A stretch of 64,000 bases of DNA from Dactylorhiza incarnata (Eukaryota; Streptophyta; Magnoliopsida; Asparagales; Orchidaceae). Of this stretch, positions 45,793 through 55,837 are shown piece by piece. The stretch spans positions 11,922,001-11,986,000 of the forward strand of contig JAWHQI010000051.1 in the NCBI GenBank assembly GCA_033032865.1, read 5' to 3'. Below the pieces are notes generated by a model. The model worked only from the letters and a program-made list of their open reading frames with translations, was not told the DNA's origin and searched no databases. The position numbers and the translations under genes are program-made. Position 1 is the stretch's first letter. Every line of letters starts with the position of its first letter.

Positions 45793-45963
45793 GGGTTATG
45801 ATACTATTTGACAAAATTAAATAAAATAAACAACAATAAACACAGAGCATATATATCTGACAGAATTTAACTTTCATTTCTGCAGATAGAAAAATATAGT
45901 ACTATGAGTTTAGGAAGTTTTACACTGAAAGCAGAATTTAGCAAAACCAAATAATCATGAGCT

Positions 45964-47598
45964 TTACTTTGTCTTTGAAGAAGGTTTGAAAATGATGTCT
46001 CTATTAGGATTTTTAGATTCTCTCTTGCTCATATAGAGGTCATTAACTCCCAGCAGGGTTTGAGATGAAGCATGAGGAACCACTACAACTGGGTGCAACC
46101 TTAGGTAGTCTTCAGCATTGAAGAGATGCCTTGAGTTGTATCTTTCAAATTCCTGTCTTCTGAATTCAGACATAGTTGAAAATTGAGAATAGTCTTTTCA
46201 TTCAGCTTTGGCTTTATTGATTTGAGTAGTAGCAATTGATTCTCTATATCTAGTCATGTAAGCATTCTTTTTTGAATCTGGATTAATAGGAGATGGATGC
46301 CTTTCATCATGATCACGGGACTGATATGAAGATTGAAGATCTTGAAAATTTCTTTTCCTGTGCAAGGAGCCATCAGAGACATGATATTTGTAAACTGAAG
46401 ATAGAGCTCTGGCAGATCCTGAGGGAGGAGCTCTGGCTGATTTTGAACTGTAGGAGACACTGGAACTTCTGTGACTTTCTCCCGATCTTCTTGATAGCTG
46501 AGGGGAAGGTTTTTGAGAGGAAGAAGACAATCCTGTTGATCCAGCTGCTGGAGGAGGAGGAGGATTAAACTTTACTGGCTTATCAGAATAGAATCCTATT
46601 TTCTTCATTTTCTTTCTCCTGTTATTCTCATTCCTTGAGAATCTCATCCAGACTAGAGAATCTTTGGTGAGGGTGATGTTTTTCAAAATGTAATAGGGGA
46701 TGTCATTTGTAGAAGATTGAGGTTTGGGGGCAGCCTTTGCTTTGCTTCTGTATTTCCTTTTCCTTGAAGATGAATCATCAGAATAATCATCATCATCATC
46801 AGAAGAAGAAGGTTATGCAAGATCATTATACAGATCATCAAGTTCTTGAAGAACATTATCAACATCTTGCTCAAAATCTTCTGGAAGAGGGGAATCATCA
46901 TAAACAAATGTTGGAGGTGAATTCACCAAGCCAACTTCTTCTGTAACTGCAACTTCAATTGGAACCTGAACTGGAATGCTTTTGATGATTTTCTTTCGCA
47001 ACACTGAATCTATTGGAGTTGAATAGGGAACTATAGCCTTTGAACTAACTTGAGGCTTAGGCAAACAATTGAAAACAAAACTGAATTTTAACAATAATGA
47101 AATAATATCTACTGAAGGATTAATAGAAATATTATTCACTGAATCTATAACTGGAATAAATAACTCTGAAGCTGCAACTGAATTTGTAATAACTGAATCA
47201 ATAGCCATATCTGAATCTGCATCAATTGGAGCTTCTTCATTAAGCATCTCCCCCTGCCTAGGTTCAGGGAGACCTGAATATAGGCCCCTAGAAGAAGGAA
47301 CAATGGATGAGAAGGAAGGAAGGGAAGCAAGCATAGAAGAGAGTTCTGAGATAGCTTTGAGAACAGGAGCTAGCTTCTCATCTAGAAGTACTGTCATCCT
47401 ATGAGAGATATGGTTGAAAATCTGATTAGCAATGGAAGAGAAATCAACATACACAAAGTCAGATGTATGATGAGAAGATGAGGATGCTGGAATAAAAGAT
47501 GAGGGAATAGAGGTGTGAGCCTGATTGGTGCAAACTGAGGAGGGTAGGAAGATGATTGTAGCATCTGAGATGGGTGGAAGATTATCCACATGGATGGG
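45964..47598 (-). pseudogene. SIRE-like 3' ORF (env-position), C-terminal part
   Basis: Continues, past the solo LTR, as 47589-46813 (258 codons: Ser-rich, then TVLLDEKLAPVLKAISELSS, a possible coiled coil) to a TGA or TAG after DLYNDLA. The same frame goes on through an acidic and then basic stretch (SSRKRKYRSKAK) into 46686-46198 (RKKMKKIGFYSDKPVKF, Pro and Ser/Arg-rich). A small ORF at 46173-45964 (FRRQEFERYNSRHLFNAEDY) may be its last part. It has the position of the SIRE env-like gene, but I see no signal peptide or membrane segment, so an envelope role is not supported by sequence. With the part at 49129-50150 the reading frame would be about 1,000 codons. Confidence 0.65.
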
Positions 47599-47884
47599 TG
47601 ATGAGTCCCATTTATATATATATTTTTGGACTCATTTGGGCTGATATTCTAGTGTTTGCACCACATTTTAGGCACGTTTTCATTTATATATACTATTCCA
47701 TTCTAGGTGCACCACTAAGCCCATTTTGGTGTGCAATTGCATTCCTCGTTGTTGGGGGTAAGCACATTGTGCTCCCCTTCGCTTCTTTGATGTATTTCTG
47801 TGCTGGATGTGTATTCCCAGCTGGTATATCTTGTTTGCAGGTGACCTGATCGTCCCGTTTTCCCCCAAAAGTAATTTCTGTGCA

Positions 47885-48205
47885 TATCGCACGGTCGTGC
47901 GTTTCCTTGACGCACGGTCTGTGCGGTCGTGCGTTTGTGTCTGGGAAGAAAATGGAGCGTCTGAGTTTACTTGTGCGTTTTAATGCACGGGCGAATTCGC
48001 TCGTGCGTGAGTAAAACGCACGGTCGACCTGTATCTTCGTGATTTCAGAGCGTCAGATTTCACCCGTGCGTCTAAACGCACGGGCGGCGTTGGTCGTGCG
48101 TGAACAAATCGCACAGGCGGCGCAGCGTCTTCTCCAAGCCATATTTTATCCGTTAATATCGCACGGTCTGCGCACGAGCGTGCGTTCGACTGTGCGTGAC
48201 CAATT
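47885..48205. repeat. GCACGGGCG/CGTGCGT inverted-repeat cluster in solo LTR
   Basis: Alternating GCACGG and CGTGCG half-sites (about 20), just upstream of the candidate TATA box. Confidence 0.85.
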
Positions 48206-48219
48206 TTCAGCCTGTTTCC

Positions 48220-48228
48220 TATAAAAAG
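48220..48228 (+). promoter_or_regulatory. Candidate TATA box of the solo LTR
   Basis: TATAAAAAG directly downstream of the inverted-repeat cluster; equivalent to TATTTAAGG in the related LTRs. Confidence 0.55.
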
Positions 48229-49128
48229 CAGGAATCGAGGCAGTCAACGGGAGGAGTGATAGAGAATGACCGGGAGCGATTCAGAGAGCGTGAAATCTCT
48301 TCCTTCCCGCTGCTCTTGAGGGCTGAAGGCTTCCCCTTCATCTCCTCCACCATCAAGGCCATTTCCGGTGATTTCCACCTCCATCCTTCCATCTGGGAGC
48401 ATTAGGAAGCTTCATCCACCATTAGCTCAAGCATTCCTCACCAAGGAGACCAAGGAAGCGCTGAAGATCGTAGGAGCGGTGACAGCCTCCTTCGAGCCAA
48501 GCTCACCATCTGAGGGCCGAGTCCGGAGAGAGCCCGACAACCTCTCATTCCGGCCGTGAACCCAAGCCGTGACTTCTTCTTTGTGGTCCTCTCTAACCTT
48601 GAATGCTTATACTTCATTTTTGTGTTGTATGAACACGTGTTAAGTTAATCTTAAGGAGTTTTGATTTCCTTCATATGCACTGATGGTGTGGTGGCATGAA
48701 TAGCCCCTTTGTTCCTAGTGATTTTCTGTGATTCGTTGTGGGTGAAGCCACTAGCAATTGCTAGTGGTGATGTTTTGAGAAGAGGTGTGTGCGACCCTCA
48801 ACCGTCATAGTGACTTCTCGTCCACGCGCCTTCCGAAGCACGGCATCGCGGCCGTTGCACCCATCTCGCCTTGCGAAGCGGAGTTTTGACCCGCATCTTT
48901 CTTCATTCTGCAATAGCGTAGGAAACCAAATCAAACCCCCCGTTGTTACTTATTACTCCTTTTAATGGATTTCCTATTTAGAGCAAATCGTACTACCCAA
49001 CTTGCGGTCCTTTGAGAACGATATTCGGGGAGTTCCTCCCTATTTTATTACTTGAGCGACCTGTGCACTGCCGTCGTATCGCATTTCATGCCTGCTAATT
49101 AGCAGTGCCGAAAAAGCGCATCAATGGG

Positions 49129-50150
49129 AGATTGAGGTGGAGAATGTTGAGAAGACAAGAGGTCAAATGAAGGAGGGGGAAGAGAATCTTCATCTGGAAT
49201 AGATAATGATGGAAGCTCTGCAGACTGATTTGTCTGTATAGGAGGAGAAGAAGGCAATGAGGAAGGAGTGTATATGGGAGAAATGGAGGGAGGAACTTCT
49301 TCAGTAGTAATGTTCTGAAGAGGTAGAGAAAGGAGAGGAGTTGAAGATTCAGAGAGAGAAACTTCTAGTAGGGTTGAGGGAGTGACTGTATCAGTCCTTG
49401 TGCTTTCAGAAGCTTGCCTGGAAGTTTCTGCCCTTGAAGCTCTTTTGGGAATCACTCTCTCCCATTTACCAAAGAGAGCTGAAGTCAGCCTCTTGCTTGC
49501 ATTGATAAAGACTATTGGTGACACCAACAGCTCTGGGCATTTTGCTTGAAGAACAATGCCTAAAACCCTGAGCAAACACTCACTTTGCTTTGCTTCTTCT
49601 TTATGGATTCAAAAAGAATCAATCCCCAATTGACCTGCTTCTTTTCTACTAAGGCCATCATCAATAGAAATTGGTGCCTTGTAATATAGTCATGAGCAGA
49701 GGTTTTTCCTAGCAAAACCTTGCCAACAATATCAGCTAAGAATTTGTATTCAATAGACAAATTCTTTTTCAGAAGATGATTAGGGTTTCCACTGGAGTGA
49801 CCCATTTTATCCAATTCAATATTAAACTCATCATAGGTAATATCCAAATCATCATCACCATTTATCAAACCAAAAACATCTGTTAAAATCTCTGGAGAAA
49901 AAGGAACCTGGTTTCCTAAAATAGTTCCTGAGATGGTTGTTGCATTCAGTGACTAAATAGTATGTACCCATTCCTTGATCTCTGCAACTGGTAGCTTTAT
50001 ACTTGTAGTCATTAACTTCTTTAACTACTGTTCTTCATAGAGTTGAAGAATGTCTTGGAAAATTTGGTCAGAATGAGCAAACGATTTCATATCTATATCA
50101 AAACCTGCATCAAACTTCATTGACGAGATCACTGCCTGAGAGATTGTCAT
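49129..50150 (-). pseudogene. SIRE-like 3' ORF (env-position), N-terminal part
   Basis: From ATG 50150 (MTISQAVISSMKFDAGFDID) with stops after LYEEQ and near WVHTI, then open at 49868-49560 (INGDDDLDITYDEFNIELDK, SLSIEYKFLADIVGKVLLGK, YITRHQFLLMMALVEKK). A frame change near 49560-49575 leads to 49575-49129 (CPELLVSPIVFINASKRLTS, KRASRAETSRQ, then Ser/Pro-rich). It ends where the solo LTR begins. The N-terminal globular part with a poly-Ser/Pro linker resembles plant transposon proteins of unknown role found 3' to pol in SIRE elements. Function unknown. Confidence 0.65.
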
Positions 50151-50335
50151 TGGTACCTGCAAGAGAAAAAGATCAAGTGCAAGGGAACTAGAGGCAAGAG
50201 CAAGTTCTGTAGGTGCAAAGACGAAATGGAATCAAAATTTGATTACAAAGAAAGAGATCAGAGAAGGCGCAAGCTTTCGTTTAACTGGGTTCGGCTAAAC
50301 CTAATAAAAATAGAAGTCAAAGAGCCTTGGGCTTC

Positions 50336-50476
50336 GTCAGACTGCGTTCGACAAAAAATAAATTTTCATCGATCTCAGTTCGACTAAAGAGCTGGCTTCG
50401 TCGATCTCTGAATCTAATAGATTTCGTCGATCACCGTTCGACGAACGATTAATTTTTGTCGTTCTCCGTTCGACGA
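50336..50476. repeat. TTCGTCGATC-CCGTTCGACGAA hairpin units, SIRE interior
   Basis: Three to four 23-base imperfect palindromes, such as TTCGTCGATC-ACC-GTTCGACGAA (50414-50436), lying between RNase H and the 3' ORF. Confidence 0.8.
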
Positions 50477-50649
50477 AAAGATAGGATAAGTAAAAATAAT
50501 AATAATTTTTTAGCTTATTGAATCTCCATCTATCATTCCTAGCTGATTTATAAAGAAGATGTGCTTCTTTTCATCCAAAGGTTTGGTGAAAATATCAGCC
50601 CTTTGTAAGTCAGTAGGAATAAATTGTAGGAAATTTTATTTTTTTCACA

Positions 50650-51450
50650 TTATCTCTAATAAAGTGGTGCCTAATTTCTATGTGTTTAGTCCTACTATAG
50701 AGTACTGGATTTTGTGCTATAGATATTGCACTAGTATTGTCACAAAATATAATTGATTTATTTAAGTTGATACCATAATCTAAGAGTTGATTTTGTATCC
50801 ACAGAATCTGTGAGCAGCAACTGTCCGCAGCAATATATTCTGCTTAGCTGTTGATGTAGACACAAATGTCTGTTTCTTACAAAACCAAGACACAAGCTTA
50901 TCACCAAGGAACTGGCAAGTTCCTGATGTGCTTTTCCTGTCTACTCTGCATCCAGCATAATTAGAATCTGAAAATCCAGTTAATTCAAATTCTGATGTAG
51001 TTGGATACCAAAGTCCTAGATTTGGAAAACCCTTTATATATCTCAAAATTCTTTTTAATAAAATAGGGTGAGATTCTTTGGGGTTTACTTGGAACCGAAC
51101 ACAAATGCATGTAGCAAACATTATGTATGGTCTACTAGCTGTTAAGTAAAGTAAAGAGCCAACAATTGCTCTATACACTTTTTCATCAACAGGTTTCCCT
51201 GATTCATCATTGTCTACAACAGCATTGGAGGGCATGGGTGTTTTCATAGAAGAGGCATCAAACATACCAAATATTTTCACCAATTTCTTAGCATACTTGG
51301 ATTGTGATATGAATATCCCATTAGGAGTTTGCTTCACTTGAAGGCCAATGAAGTAAGATAACTCACCCATACTACTCATTTCAAATTTGGATCGCATTAG
51401 GTCAGAAAACCTTTTGCATATATTTGAATCAGTATAGCCAAAAATAATAT
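50650..51450 (-). pseudogene. SIRE-like RT C-terminus and RNase H
   Basis: 51450-50780 carries the RT end: the catalytic box reads QIYVYDIIFG, where YVDD is expected, so the first catalytic Asp is Tyr (51438-51452). Then MGELSYFIGLQVKQ, IVGSLLYLTASRP, and RNase H FSDSNYAGCRVDRKSTSG, LVSWFCKKQTFVSTSTAKQN (usual AEAEY changed). A frameshift follows near 50800, and the C-terminal residues NPVLYSRTKHIEIRHHFIR occur in another frame down to about 50650. Non-functional on three counts. Confidence 0.88.
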
Positions 51451-51468
51451 CATATACATAGATTTGAA

Positions 51469-51989
51469 CTAGTAAAGTTTGATTTTTATGTATCCTGAAA
51501 ATAAAGTTTTATCAACATTACCTCTACAGAATTTGTTCTCTAAAAGAAAATTAGCTAGGGTCTCATACCATGCTCTGGGAGTTTGCTTGAGACCATAGAG
51601 AGCTTTATTAAGCTTAAAAACATAAGAAGAGTAAGTTGGAGAGATAAAACCTAGTGGTTGTTCCACATATACTTCTTCTTTGATATCTCCATTTAGAAAA
51701 GCACTCATCATATCCATCTGATAGACTTTAAATTTCTTGAAAGAAGCAAATGCAAGAAATATCTGATATCTTCAAGTCTTGCAACAGTAGCAAAGGTTTG
51801 ATCATAATCAATTCCTTCTTCCTGATAATATACTTGAGCTACCAATATGGCTTTATTTCTGATTATCAAGCCTTGATCATCTAGCTTGTTCCTAGAGACC
51901 CATTTAGTGCCAATAACTAGATGGTCCTTTGGTCTTGGAACCAAATCCCAGACTTTGTTCCTTTCAAATTGATTGAGTTCCTCTTGCAT
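51469..51989 (-). pseudogene. SIRE-like reverse transcriptase N-terminal part
   Basis: Frames 51989-51708 and 51717-51469. Boxes: MQEELNQFERNKVWDLVPRP, TKWVSRNKLDDQGLIIRNKA, VARLEDIRYFLH, then MSAFLNGDIKEEVYVEQPLG and KALYGLKQTPRAWY. A one-base shift near 51712 separates them, and a further stop after YIKIKLY precedes the catalytic box. The order is the normal copia RT order. Confidence 0.87.
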
Positions 51990-53220
51990 TGCAAGAATCC
52001 AGTTTGGATCTTGTTCTGAATCTTTATGGATTGAGGTTCAATTTGTGATAGGAAACAAGTATGCATCTGATTTTGGTTGAGTTGATGCCTTGTTTGAACA
52101 CCTGCTGAGATGTCTCCAATAACTTGAGATATTGGATGATCTCTAACTCGTGTGATGTGAACAACTGTTGGAATGGGTTCAGCAAGAGTATCCTCTTGAG
52201 GGATTTGTTCTGCTGTCACTTGATTATAATTATCAGCAATATCTTCTGGATTATCTTCTTCTCCACTGTCTTCAATAGTTTGAGTTGATGGGAGTAGAGA
52301 GTCTTTAATATGTAGATCCAATCCATTAAGCTCTTCACATAGAGCTGGTACCTGCAAAGTATCTTTGGTAGAGGTGGTATTCCTCTCCTCATTCAATATG
52401 TTAGTTTCATCAAAAGAAACATGCATGGACTCTTCTATCTTAAGAGTTGATTTGTTATAAATTCTATATGCTTTACTAGAAAGAGAGTATCCAAAGAATA
52501 TACCTTCAGCAGCCTTTGCTTCAAATTTCCTTAGATAATTCTTATCATTGTTATGCACATAGCATTTACAACCAAAAATCTTAAAATAGTTAACCTTAGG
52601 CTTTTTATTCTTAAGCAATTCATAGGGTGTTTTACCTTTAAGTTTGTGTATCAGACTCCTGTTTAACATATAATTTGTTGTGTTCACTGCCTCTGCCCAA
52701 AAAGAGATTAGCAAGTGAGCATCAGCAAGCAATGTAGTTGCTGATTCAAGTAATGTTCTATTTTTCCTTCCAGCTACCCCATTTTGTTGAGGAGTTCTAG
52801 GAGAAGAGAAACATTGTCTGGTCCCTTCTTTTCCACAGAATTCTCTCATCAGAAGAAATTCAAACTCAGTGCCATGATCACTTCTGATCAATTCAACTAG
52901 AGTAGAGTACTCAATCATGATGGACCTGAGAAATTCTGTCAGAACACTTAAGGTGTCAGACTTGTTCCTAAGAAAGAACACCCAAGTGAATCTAGAGAAG
53001 TCATCTACAATAACTAAAGTGTAATGTTTCCCTCCTAGACTCTGTATTGCAGTGGGTCCAAAGAGATCCAAATGCAGTAAGTATAGAATCCTAGGTGAAT
53101 CACTCTTGGATAACGATTTGAAACTACTCTTGGTCTGCTTTCCTAGTTGACAAGCCTTGCAGAGTCCTTCCTTCTTGTATGAACCAGAAGGCAGTCCTCT
53201 TACCAGATTGTCCTGGAGAT
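51917..53220 (-). pseudogene. SIRE-like integrase
   Basis: Open at 53071-51917 (384 codons). Upstream remnants of the zinc-finger region (CKACQLGKQTKSSF-like, near 53140) lie in another frame. Catalytic D in HLDLFGPT and D in LIRSDHGTEF are present, but the third residue is lost: the usual QNGVVERKNRT reads QNGVAGRKNRT, a Glu-to-Gly change near 52770. Then the C-terminal module YFKIFGCKCYVHNNDKNYL, GIFFGYSLSSKAYR. The acidic linker to RT (DSGEEDNPEDIADNYNQ) follows. Confidence 0.88.
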
Positions 53221-53483
53221 CTTAGAGATAGTTCTAAGGTTAATATGTCCTAGCGTTTTATGCCATAACTCATTTGTTTTACTTATTGATTTAAATAAAC
53301 AAATGTCTGAATTGGCAGAATCAAAGTTGACTAAATATATATTTCCTTGTCTGATACCAGATAACACATTGATGTTCTTATTATTGGTAATAAGACATAA
53401 GGAGTGATCAAAAGTTACCTGATAACCTTCATCACATAGTTGGCTTATGCTGATGAGGTTGTGTTTGAGACCCTTGACATATA

Positions 53484-53684
53484 CTACCTCTTTGAAGGTA
53501 AGTGCTCCAACTCTGATTTTTCATATCCTTTACGCTGTCCATTGTTGGAGTCTCCAAAAATTACTTTGGGTCTGAGCTTTGCCTTAAAATTGCTTAGATT
53601 GGCCTTATTTCCTGTCATGTGCTTAGAGCAGCCATTATCCAAATACCAATGTTCCTTTATGTTTGGATAGCCTTGTACCTGCAA
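53484..53684 (-). pseudogene. SIRE-like protease fragment
   Basis: HWYLDNGCSKHMTGNKANL is the SIRE retropepsin active-site region, with DSG changed to DNG. The frame is lost soon after (DSNNGQRKGYEKSE), with remnants in other frames down to 53220. Confidence 0.8.
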
Positions 53685-53712
53685 TACAGAAAATGGACTA
53701 GTTGTTCTTGAC

Positions 53713-54426
53713 CTAAACTATCTTGGGTCCTTTTGTCATACCACAAAAGTTAGAAATATAAGAGATCTCAGGATGATCCTTATAGCCTTGTGGATGATAT
53801 CTCCTTGGAGAAATAATCCTCTCAGTAAAGGGATTCTTAGTATGTTGAGAATGAGAATTCTTTAGAAATGCAGTATATTTTTCGTTCGACGAACTTGGTT
53901 GAGTTCGTCGTTCGCCGTTCGATGAAATGAAGTTATTTCTTCGAGCGCCGCTCGATGGATAGTTATACTGAAAATCTGTATTCGGTGTTCGTCGACCACC
54001 GTTCGATGAATTCATGTGATTTTGTCGAACGCCATTCGACGAATTCTTTTGAATTCCTTTGTTCTTAACATCCTTGCTTGAGATGTTCTTACCTACTTCT
54101 ACTGCCTCTTTGCCTTTGGCAGAAATGAATTTTACTGGAGTAGATAGAGTGTCTTTCTTAAGAAGGTATGGCTCACTTGATGATGCACCCAAGCCCAGTT
54201 TGCCATTGAGTTGGCATTTACAGTGCTTGTGATGTCCATCAGTTTGATGTTTCTCCCATTGAGGGATTCCAAACTTTTTAGCCTCAGATAATTTGTTCTC
54301 AATGAGAACAATATGTTCTTTGGAGACAGCCAGTTCTTTCTTAAGATTGGCATTATCTACAGTCAGTTGGTTCATTTCAACCAACTTACTTTTGAGAGAA
54401 ATTATCTCCTCCTCAGATTTAATCAA
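53713..54426 (-). pseudogene. SIRE-like gag C-terminal region with SSNG-RR repeats
   Basis: 237 codons. A coiled-coil-like N-terminus (residues 1-45, EEIISLKSKLVEMNQL, LKKELAVSKEHIVLIENKL) is followed by a basic region and four imperfect repeats of the type N/S-SSNG-x-R (near residues 126-180: NSSNGVRQ, NSSNGGRR, SSGARR, SSNGERR). These repeats are encoded by the palindromic DNA units at 53880-54050. It lies between the zinc knuckle and protease, as in SIRE gag. Confidence 0.78.
53880..54050. repeat. TTCGTCG-n-CGCCGTTCGACGAA hairpin units inside gag
   Basis: Four to five 23-base imperfect palindromes (for example at about 53903-53925 and 54023-54045) in frame with gag, spaced about 35-45 bases apart. 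Confidence 0.85.
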
Positions 54427-54513
54427 ATCTAGACAAAGAGTCTTAAATTCACTTTTAAAATCACTTGATGTAAAACCAAAGGTAGAGATTACCTGATCAC
54501 TATCAGTGTCAGA

Positions 54514-55030
54514 TTATGATTCATCAGAATTATTTGTTGAGGCATTGATAGCCATCATGCAAAAGCTTATTTCATCTGCATCATCTTCATCATAACTTGA
54601 GCTGGATGATGATGCATGTTCTGAATCACTGCTTGAGTCATAGATAGCCATCATGCATAGATCCTTTTCATTTGTATCATCTTCATCTTCAGAGGAGCTG
54701 GATGATGACTCTGATTCAGTCTCACTCCATGTCTCAGCCACAAAGCCCTTTCCCTTATGTTTATGTTTGTGGGAGGATGGCCTGCTGGAGTGCTTCTTTT
54801 CTTCTGTCCTTCTTTTGATTTTCCGGACACTCAGGTAGGATGTGTCCAGGCTTCCTGCAGTCAAAACAAATAATTTCTTTAGAGTGTGTTTTTTCATACA
54901 ATGGTTTCTCCTTGGATCTGAAGTTCTTCTTTCTGAGGCCCTTTCTAGCCATTTTGTAGAATCTTTTTGCTAGGAGACTCATGAACTCCATTTATCCTAG
55001 AGCTTTGTCTTCCTCTTCTGTTACCTGAAA
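54514..55030 (-). pseudogene. SIRE-like gag middle part with zinc knuckle
   Basis: Frames 54991-54761 and 54897-54514 overlap across a frameshift. The first reads EFMSLLAKRFYKMARKGLRK, then KEIICFDCRKPGHILPECP, a perfect CX2CX4HX4C knuckle. The second continues after the shift with a Lys/His-rich stretch and long Ser/Asp/Glu tracts (ESSSSSSEDEDD) containing a tandem repeat LCMMAIYDSSSDSE / FCMMAINASTNNSDE. It belongs between the capsid core (55737-55189) and the SSNG region. Confidence 0.82.
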
Positions 55031-55188
55031 GCAATGCTTCTTTCCTTTTTGGTGGCTGAAGAGGAGGTAGACTGTTCAGCTTCTCTTGACTTGATAAGCT
55101 GCTCATAGGATTTTAGTTTGCCTAATAAGGTCTCAGTAGAGATCTCATTTAGGCTTCTGGCTTCCTTGATTGGCCAGATCCTTGAGTC

Positions 55189-55737
55189 TCATGTGCTCGG
55201 GAAGCACATTAGGATCTTATCATTTACTTCTGTGATTGAGATCACGTTATCCAAAGACTTCAGCTCATTAATGATGAGACTGAGTCTGTTATTCATATCT
55301 GCAACGGTTTCAGTATCTCCCTTCTTGAAGTTCTCATATTGGGAGATGAGATGAGATCTCTTGTCCTTTATCTCATATGTAGATCCTTCAACCATGTTGT
55401 TGAGAGAGTTCCAGATATCCCTGGCTGAGGTGCAGTCCACAACCTTCTGGAATATGTCATCAGACATGGTCTGTGCCAAGATGTTCATAGCTTTGGCATC
55501 TGCATTCTTTTGTTTCTTCGGAGCATCTGTCCTCTCATGAGGTGGAATAGCATTAGTGTTGGTTGCTGTTTCAGTAATTGTTGTTGCTGATGGAGTAGGA
55601 GGTCCTGTCAAAATAGAATTAAAAATATCTTCATCAATAGAGTTCATATACAGTTTGATCCTTGCTTTCCATAATGCAAACTTGTTAAGATTGCACATAG
55701 GAGGTCTTGTGCTTGAGTAATCTTTGTTCTGTGCCAT
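55189..55737 (-). pseudogene. SIRE-like gag capsid core
   Basis: 182 codons from ATG 55737 (MAQNKDYSSTRPPMCNLNKF). Motifs: LWKARIKLYMNSIDEDIFNS, AMNILAQTMSDDIFQKV, ARDIWNSLNNMVEGST, SHLISQYENFKKGDTETVAD, RLSLIINELKSLDNVI. This is the SIRE/Maximus capsid pattern. The frame ends after ILMCFPST, and homologous sequence (RIWPIKEA, TLLGKLKSYEQL) continues in another frame to about 55050. The start sits about 90 bases from the primer site. Confidence 0.88.
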
Positions 55738-55823
55738 GAGTTTTTAGAAAAAAAACTCTAGAAAAAGTTAAGATCTAATTGATCTTTGGATTCAGGTGTG
55801 AGCCTGTGTAATCAATCAACCAA

Positions 55824-55835
55824 GCTATGATACCA
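55824..55835 (-). promoter_or_regulatory. Primer binding site, tRNA-Met
   Basis: TGGTATCATAGC on the minus strand, one mismatch to the tRNA-iMet complement, two bases from the LTR. Confidence 0.88.
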
Positions 55836-55837
55836 AT

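Larger units (their letters stand above)
47599..49123 (+). mobile_element. Solo LTR of the gag-only Athila-like family
   Basis: 1,525 bp, TGATGAGTCCCATTTATATA...CGCATCA, flanked by a perfect 5-bp duplication ATGGG (47594-47598 and 49124-49128). There is no interior, so it is the product of LTR-LTR recombination. It is homologous to the LTRs at 36167 and 41925 but clearly diverged. TATAAAAAG at 48220-48228 is a candidate TATA box. It interrupts the SIRE 3' ORF. Confidence 0.95.
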
